Shown here in pieces: positions 60,995 through 64,000 of a stretch of 64,000 nucleotides of DNA (position 1 is its first letter; the number at the start of each line of letters is the position of its first letter). The position numbers and the translations under genes are program-made. The stretch spans positions 434,001 to 498,000 of the forward strand of contig JAPFBR010000001.1 of assembly GCA_035798135.1 (NCBI GenBank), in the 5' to 3' direction. The notes under the pieces are model-generated. The model did not search any database and had not been told where the DNA came from. It saw nothing but the letters and a program-made list of their open reading frames with translations. The stretch is from Sediminicola sp035798135. GTDB taxonomy: Bacteria > Bacteroidota > Bacteroidia > Flavobacteriales > Flavobacteriaceae.

Positions 60995-63204
60995 CTCTTA
61001 TAGAACTTTGTAGATTTCACGCCTTCCAAATCCTGAACGGTAAGGATATAAAGTCCGGCAGAAAGATTGGCCACATCTATTTTGTTCTGACTGGCCTCTC
61101 CGGTTTTCACGGTCAAGCCCATAGTGTTAACGATGGAGAAACGTGCATTTTGCGATACGGCACCATCAATACTGATCTGCTCCACAGCAGGGTTAGGATA
61201 GATGGCCAATTTAAGTGGCGCCTCTGAGATGGAAAGTTCCTCCATAACAATTACTTCTTCCATTTGAGTGGCGGTTCCAACAAATCTAAACTCCATCACA
61301 GAAGTATAGTCGGACATAACGTTCTCACTACAAAAAGTTCTCAATCTAACCTCGTAGGTATTTCCTTTAGCCAATCCTTTTAAGGTATTGGTAGTTTCAT
61401 ATTGATATTCGGTTGTCCAATCTGTCGATCCAAGTACTCTGTGCTGCACTTCGAAAAGGGCATCTGCCTGTGCATCCCAAGTTACATTTATAACCTCTTC
61501 CGTTGCCTTGTTCAAGGAAACCCCTGTTGGTACAGTGATATCACAATCATTGGTTTTGATTCCTGAAACAACAATGGAGAAATTTTGAAGTTGATCTTTA
61601 AGGCTACCTTTGTTAGTTACTATGATGGTATATTCCCCAGAAGCATTAACTATTTCCACTTTCTCAAAGGGATCAACAATATTATCTCCTCTTGTAGCCG
61701 CGGCAGTAGCATTGGCAGCACTTAATTTCCATGGAAGAAATTCCTTTCCATCTTTTAGGATCCTAATATCCAAATCGTTTACCAAAGCTGGGGTAATGTC
61801 GTTTAATATTCCTCTGTTCACATATTCGGCAGCAGGATCGGTCCATGAAATAGAGGCTTTAAGGGTATTGTTTCCATCTGCCTTTACGATCATGGAGAAG
61901 GCATCACCGTCATTTAATGTTTCCTCTGATATGATAGACGTGTAGTCCTTATTGGTGATCAACTCAGCAGCTCTTTCGGTATTCATTACTCCCCATCCCA
62001 TTTTAAAATCCGGTCCCGGAGCATCAACATCGTCGGCAGTATGCAATACAATTCCTTTTAAGGTCGCCGCTTTCATAAAGGTAGCATTTAAACGCTCATA
62101 ATATTGTTGTAACAATAACATGGAACCAGTGATTCCTGGGGTAGCCATGGAAGTACCCGAAGAAGTGTCATAACTTGTTTCACTGGAAGAATTGGCGGCG
62201 TAGATATTATTTCCACCTCCCGCGATATCCGGCTTAATTCGGCTATCGTCCATAGGACCAAAATTACTGTAATTGGCTACCGTGGCCGAAGCCAAAGTAC
62301 CATCGCCATTAATTCTAGTATCTGCAGCAGCTACCGTCACACCATTTTTAGAAGCTGCAAATCCCAACATCAGATCAAAGCCATCAGATGATTTCCCGTA
62401 TATTGGTTCTGCATTATTCCCCATTCTTTGGGCATTACCTGCAGCACTCACCATAAGATAATAAGGAGCGTTGAACATTATTTTATCCCAATCTTGTGAT
62501 ACCTTGATATAAGAACCAAAATACCATTCTGGAACACGATCACTTTTTATCCCATACGAGTGATTGGATAATAAAAGACCATTGGCAGCCGCTTCGGCTA
62601 CTTCAATTTTATCTCTAGACCAGTCATTTGTGGTGGCCGTGGCCTTAAAGGCAACACCTTTTGCCTTTTCTTTAACCCCGGAAGCTATAAGGGTACCCAT
62701 AACCATGGTAGCATGGGCACTAACTGAATTGGTAGCATCGCCAATATTGGCCCTGATATCGAACTCTTGATGTGAAGCTAAAGCCACACCACCATCCCAT
62801 ACACCAACCTGCATTCCCTCTCCGTTAAGATCAAGATGCAAACTTCCGTTACTATATAAGGAACTTGCTCTGGAAACCTGACTTACATTATCGCTAAAAG
62901 TACTGTAATAAATTGGGGCGCCATCTGGACCTACTTCTTGTAGTTCAACATAATTCCCATTTTCCAAAGTCTCTGAAATTTTCCAACCCTTGGCTTTAGC
63001 CATGGACAATACTTTAGATCTTGAGGTAGTAAACTCCTTTTTAAGTTCTGCTGTAAAAGACTGGATTTTGGAAACGTTATATTCCTCTTGGATTTGTAGT
63101 GCCTGTTCCCTGTTCTGACCGAAGGACAGAACAGAGGTAAGTAGCGTAAGCGTTAGAATAATACGCTTACAAGTTGGGAGACTTGTAGGAATATTGCTAT
63201 CCAT
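60991..63204 (-). CDS. T9SS-exported S8 subtilisin-like protease
   Basis: 737 residues. Signal peptide (to about residue 30, ILTLTLLTSVLSFGQ). Catalytic triad Asp137 (VGVWDGG), His164 (SAHATMVMG) and Ser352 (SSGTSMATPG), with oxyanion Asn257 (AAGNAQ). After the protease domain comes a PPC-like/beta domain (about 440-560), an FN3 domain (about 560-645, TGVSLNKATEEVINVTWD) and a type A T9SS C-terminal sorting domain (residues about 665-737, IYPNPAVEQISID, ending KSTKFYKS). Presumably cleaved and released or surface-attached after crossing the outer membrane. Natural substrate unknown. Confidence 0.93.
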   Translation of the reverse strand: MDSNIPTSLPTCKRIILTLTLLTSVLSFGQNREQALQIQEEYNVSKIQSFTAELKKEFTTSRSKVLSMAKAKGWKISETLENGNYVELQEVGPDGAPIYYSTFSDNVSQVSRASSLYSNGSLHLDLNGEGMQVGVWDGGVALASHQEFDIRANIGDATNSVSAHATMVMGTLIASGVKEKAKGVAFKATATTNDWSRDKIEVAEAAANGLLLSNHSYGIKSDRVPEWYFGSYIKVSQDWDKIMFNAPYYLMVSAAGNAQRMGNNAEPIYGKSSDGFDLMLGFAASKNGVTVAAADTRINGDGTLASATVANYSNFGPMDDSRIKPDIAGGGNNIYAANSSSETSYDTSSGTSMATPGITGSMLLLQQYYERLNATFMKAATLKGIVLHTADDVDAPGPDFKMGWGVMNTERAAELITNKDYTSIISEETLNDGDAFSMIVKADGNNTLKASISWTDPAAEYVNRGILNDITPALVNDLDIRILKDGKEFLPWKLSAANATAAATRGDNIVDPFEKVEIVNASGEYTIIVTNKGSLKDQLQNFSIVVSGIKTNDCDITVPTGVSLNKATEEVINVTWDAQADALFEVQHRVLGSTDWTTEYQYETTNTLKGLAKGNTYEVRLRTFCSENVMSDYTSVMEFRFVGTATQMEEVIVMEELSISEAPLKLAIYPNPAVEQISIDGAVSQNARFSIVNTMGLTVKTGEASQNKIDVANLSAGLYILTVQDLEGVKSTKFYKS

Positions 63205-63396
63205 AACTGTAGGTTCATTAAGATTGGGACGATAAATGTAGGATAATACATCACATTGTCGACAAAAAACAACTTTTTTTCGATGAAATGCACTATTGTT
63301 TTCGAAATTTCAATTTTTTGTAGTCCTAAATCACTTTTTGTAGGGCAAATAGATTTTGAAAAAGGCTAGAAATTTCGCTATTCTATAACGAATGGA
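63205..63396. other. Intergenic region, no gene seen
   Basis: 192 AT-rich bases between two minus-strand genes. Short direct similarity TTTTTGTAG (63314 and near 63336) is the only repeat noticed. No clear TAnnTTTG element. Confidence 0.3.
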
Positions 63397-64000
63397 TTAT
63401 TCGTTGTACTTAAACTGAATATATACGGGAAAATGATCACTATATCCTCCTTTGTATTTATTCCCTATAAAGGTTCGCAAGGGACTTCCCTTGTACTTGC
63501 CTTTTCCTTCTTTTAAAAAGTGCTCGTCGAAGATGTTTGCATGGGCAAAACTATGGGTCCCTTTTTCGTAATTAAAAAAATTATGGGATACAATGATCTG
63601 ATCAAACAAGTTCCACCTTCTTTTGTATTGGGCACTCCCGCGGAATGGGGTATGCATCTGTTCCATTGGATTGTACAACTGTTTGGCTGAAACCAAATTC
63701 TTGATACTCTCGGAACTAGGATCGTCATTAAAATCTCCCATAACAATGTAATTTGGATTGTGATGCGTCTTCTCAAGTTCTGTCATATATCCTTTAATTG
63801 TCTCTGCGGCCTTTATTCTTTTATATGCCGTTGCCACATCCCCGTCCCTACGTGATGGCCAATGGTTAATGAAAAGATGGACCTCTTCCCCATTTAATAG
63901 ACCGAACACATACAAAATATCCCTGGTACGATCCACTACTCCCTCCAAACTGTATACATCCAAAGGAATGGCCTCAGTTTGGACAACTGTAAAATATTTC
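63397..64000 (-). CDS. Endonuclease/exonuclease/phosphatase (EEP) family protein, N-terminus cut by window edge
   Basis: 201 codons are visible, and the frame stays open to the right edge, so the true start lies outside; an internal TTG at 63963 is not a start. EEP marks: FINHWPSRRDG (catalytic His), IVMGDFNDDPSSESI (Asp-Asn pair) and the C-terminal SDHFPVYIQF (Asp-His). The family cleaves phosphodiester or phosphomonoester bonds in nucleic acids or lipids and some members are secreted nucleases; which is true here is unknown. No signal sequence visible. Confidence 0.87.
   Translation of the reverse strand, partial: KYFTVVQTEAIPLDVYSLEGVVDRTRDILYVFGLLNGEEVHLFINHWPSRRDGDVATAYKRIKAAETIKGYMTELEKTHHNPNYIVMGDFNDDPSSESIKNLVSAKQLYNPMEQMHTPFRGSAQYKRRWNLFDQIIVSHNFFNYEKGTHSFAHANIFDEHFLKEGKGKYKGSPLRTFIGNKYKGGYSDHFPVYIQFKYNE

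Noticed and set aside
1..64000. CRISPR arrays, prophage, insertion sequences, integrases, tRNA/rRNA genes and polysaccharide utilisation loci
   Set aside because: I looked for transposase and integrase motifs, tandem spacer patterns, tRNA T-loop sequences and SusC/SusD-like pairs and found none.

Overview
The window looks like a chromosomal segment of a member of the Bacteroidota, most probably a marine Flavobacteriaceae. The evidence is: an eukaryote-like class Ia ribonucleotide reductase; LytTR/TPR-histidine-kinase signalling; a subtilisin carrying a type IX secretion (T9SS) C-terminal sorting domain; signal peptides ending in AQ/GQ; low GC; and repeated TAnnTTTG motifs (the Bacteroidota -7 promoter element) at plausible distances upstream of genes. 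I saw no phage, plasmid, IS, CRISPR, tRNA or rRNA; the order of genes reads as ordinary core chromosome with some accessory metabolism.

Layout. 0-3.7 kb: nrdA (C-terminus off the left edge) and nrdB on the minus strand, separated by a hairpin terminator. 3.8-4.4 kb: a 58-codon membrane-peptide gene with a strong terminator. 4.7-7.5 kb: a LytTR response regulator and its TPR-LytS-type kinase. 7.5-16.2 kb: housekeeping genes (DUF3109, MarC, S41 protease, dCMP deaminase, HupE-like, DnaJ/TerB, bacilliredoxin, PlsC, HD hydrolase, Tat-exported Gfo/Idh/MocA oxidoreductase). 16.2-21.8 kb: radical SAM, a secreted unknown, a crotonase, an orphan NtrY-like kinase and HemJ. 21.9-28.3 kb: two tandem, paralogous ~1040-residue Asp-box/BNR propeller proteins. 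28.3-30.8 kb: ferrochelatase (hemH) with a translationally coupled MATE transporter. 30.9-36.5 kb: MscS channel, a giant TraB/GumN protein and a DUF1460 protein. 36.7-46.1 kb: a long minus-strand series dominated by amino-acid/amine-processing enzymes (aromatic-amino-acid decarboxylase-like, SDR, sarcosine/N-methyltryptophan oxidase-like, Zn-ADH, aminotransferase, monoamine oxidase-like). 46.2-47.4 kb: a secreted transglutaminase-like protein. 47.7-55.6 kb: an AraC regulator divergent from hemA-hemC-hemD-hemE-DUF6973-hemF-YchJ-like-hemB. 55.7-64 kb: DinB-like, CorC-like, Ogt, DUF4153, a DEDD exonuclease, a T9SS subtilisin, and a partial EEP-family nuclease/phosphatase.

How it fits together. 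The strongest theme is haem biosynthesis by the C5 route: HemA, B, C, D, E, F, HemJ (protoporphyrinogen oxidase) and HemH are all present in three loci within 35 kb; only HemL (glutamate-1-semialdehyde aminotransferase) is not seen. Two genes of poorly known function (DUF6973 and a YchJ-like zinc-motif protein) are embedded in the hem operon. The second theme is the amine/amino-acid enzyme series at 38-46 kb, whose substrate I cannot determine. Several perfect palindromes in intergenic regions (8.1, 12.65 and 48.67 kb) are good operator candidates. I did not find an unmistakably new multi-gene system; the most original leads are the DUF6973 and YchJ-like insertions in the hem operon, the AraC-hemA control region, the amine cluster, the small peptide gene with a structured 3' region, and the uncharacterised large C-terminal part of the TraB/GumN protein.
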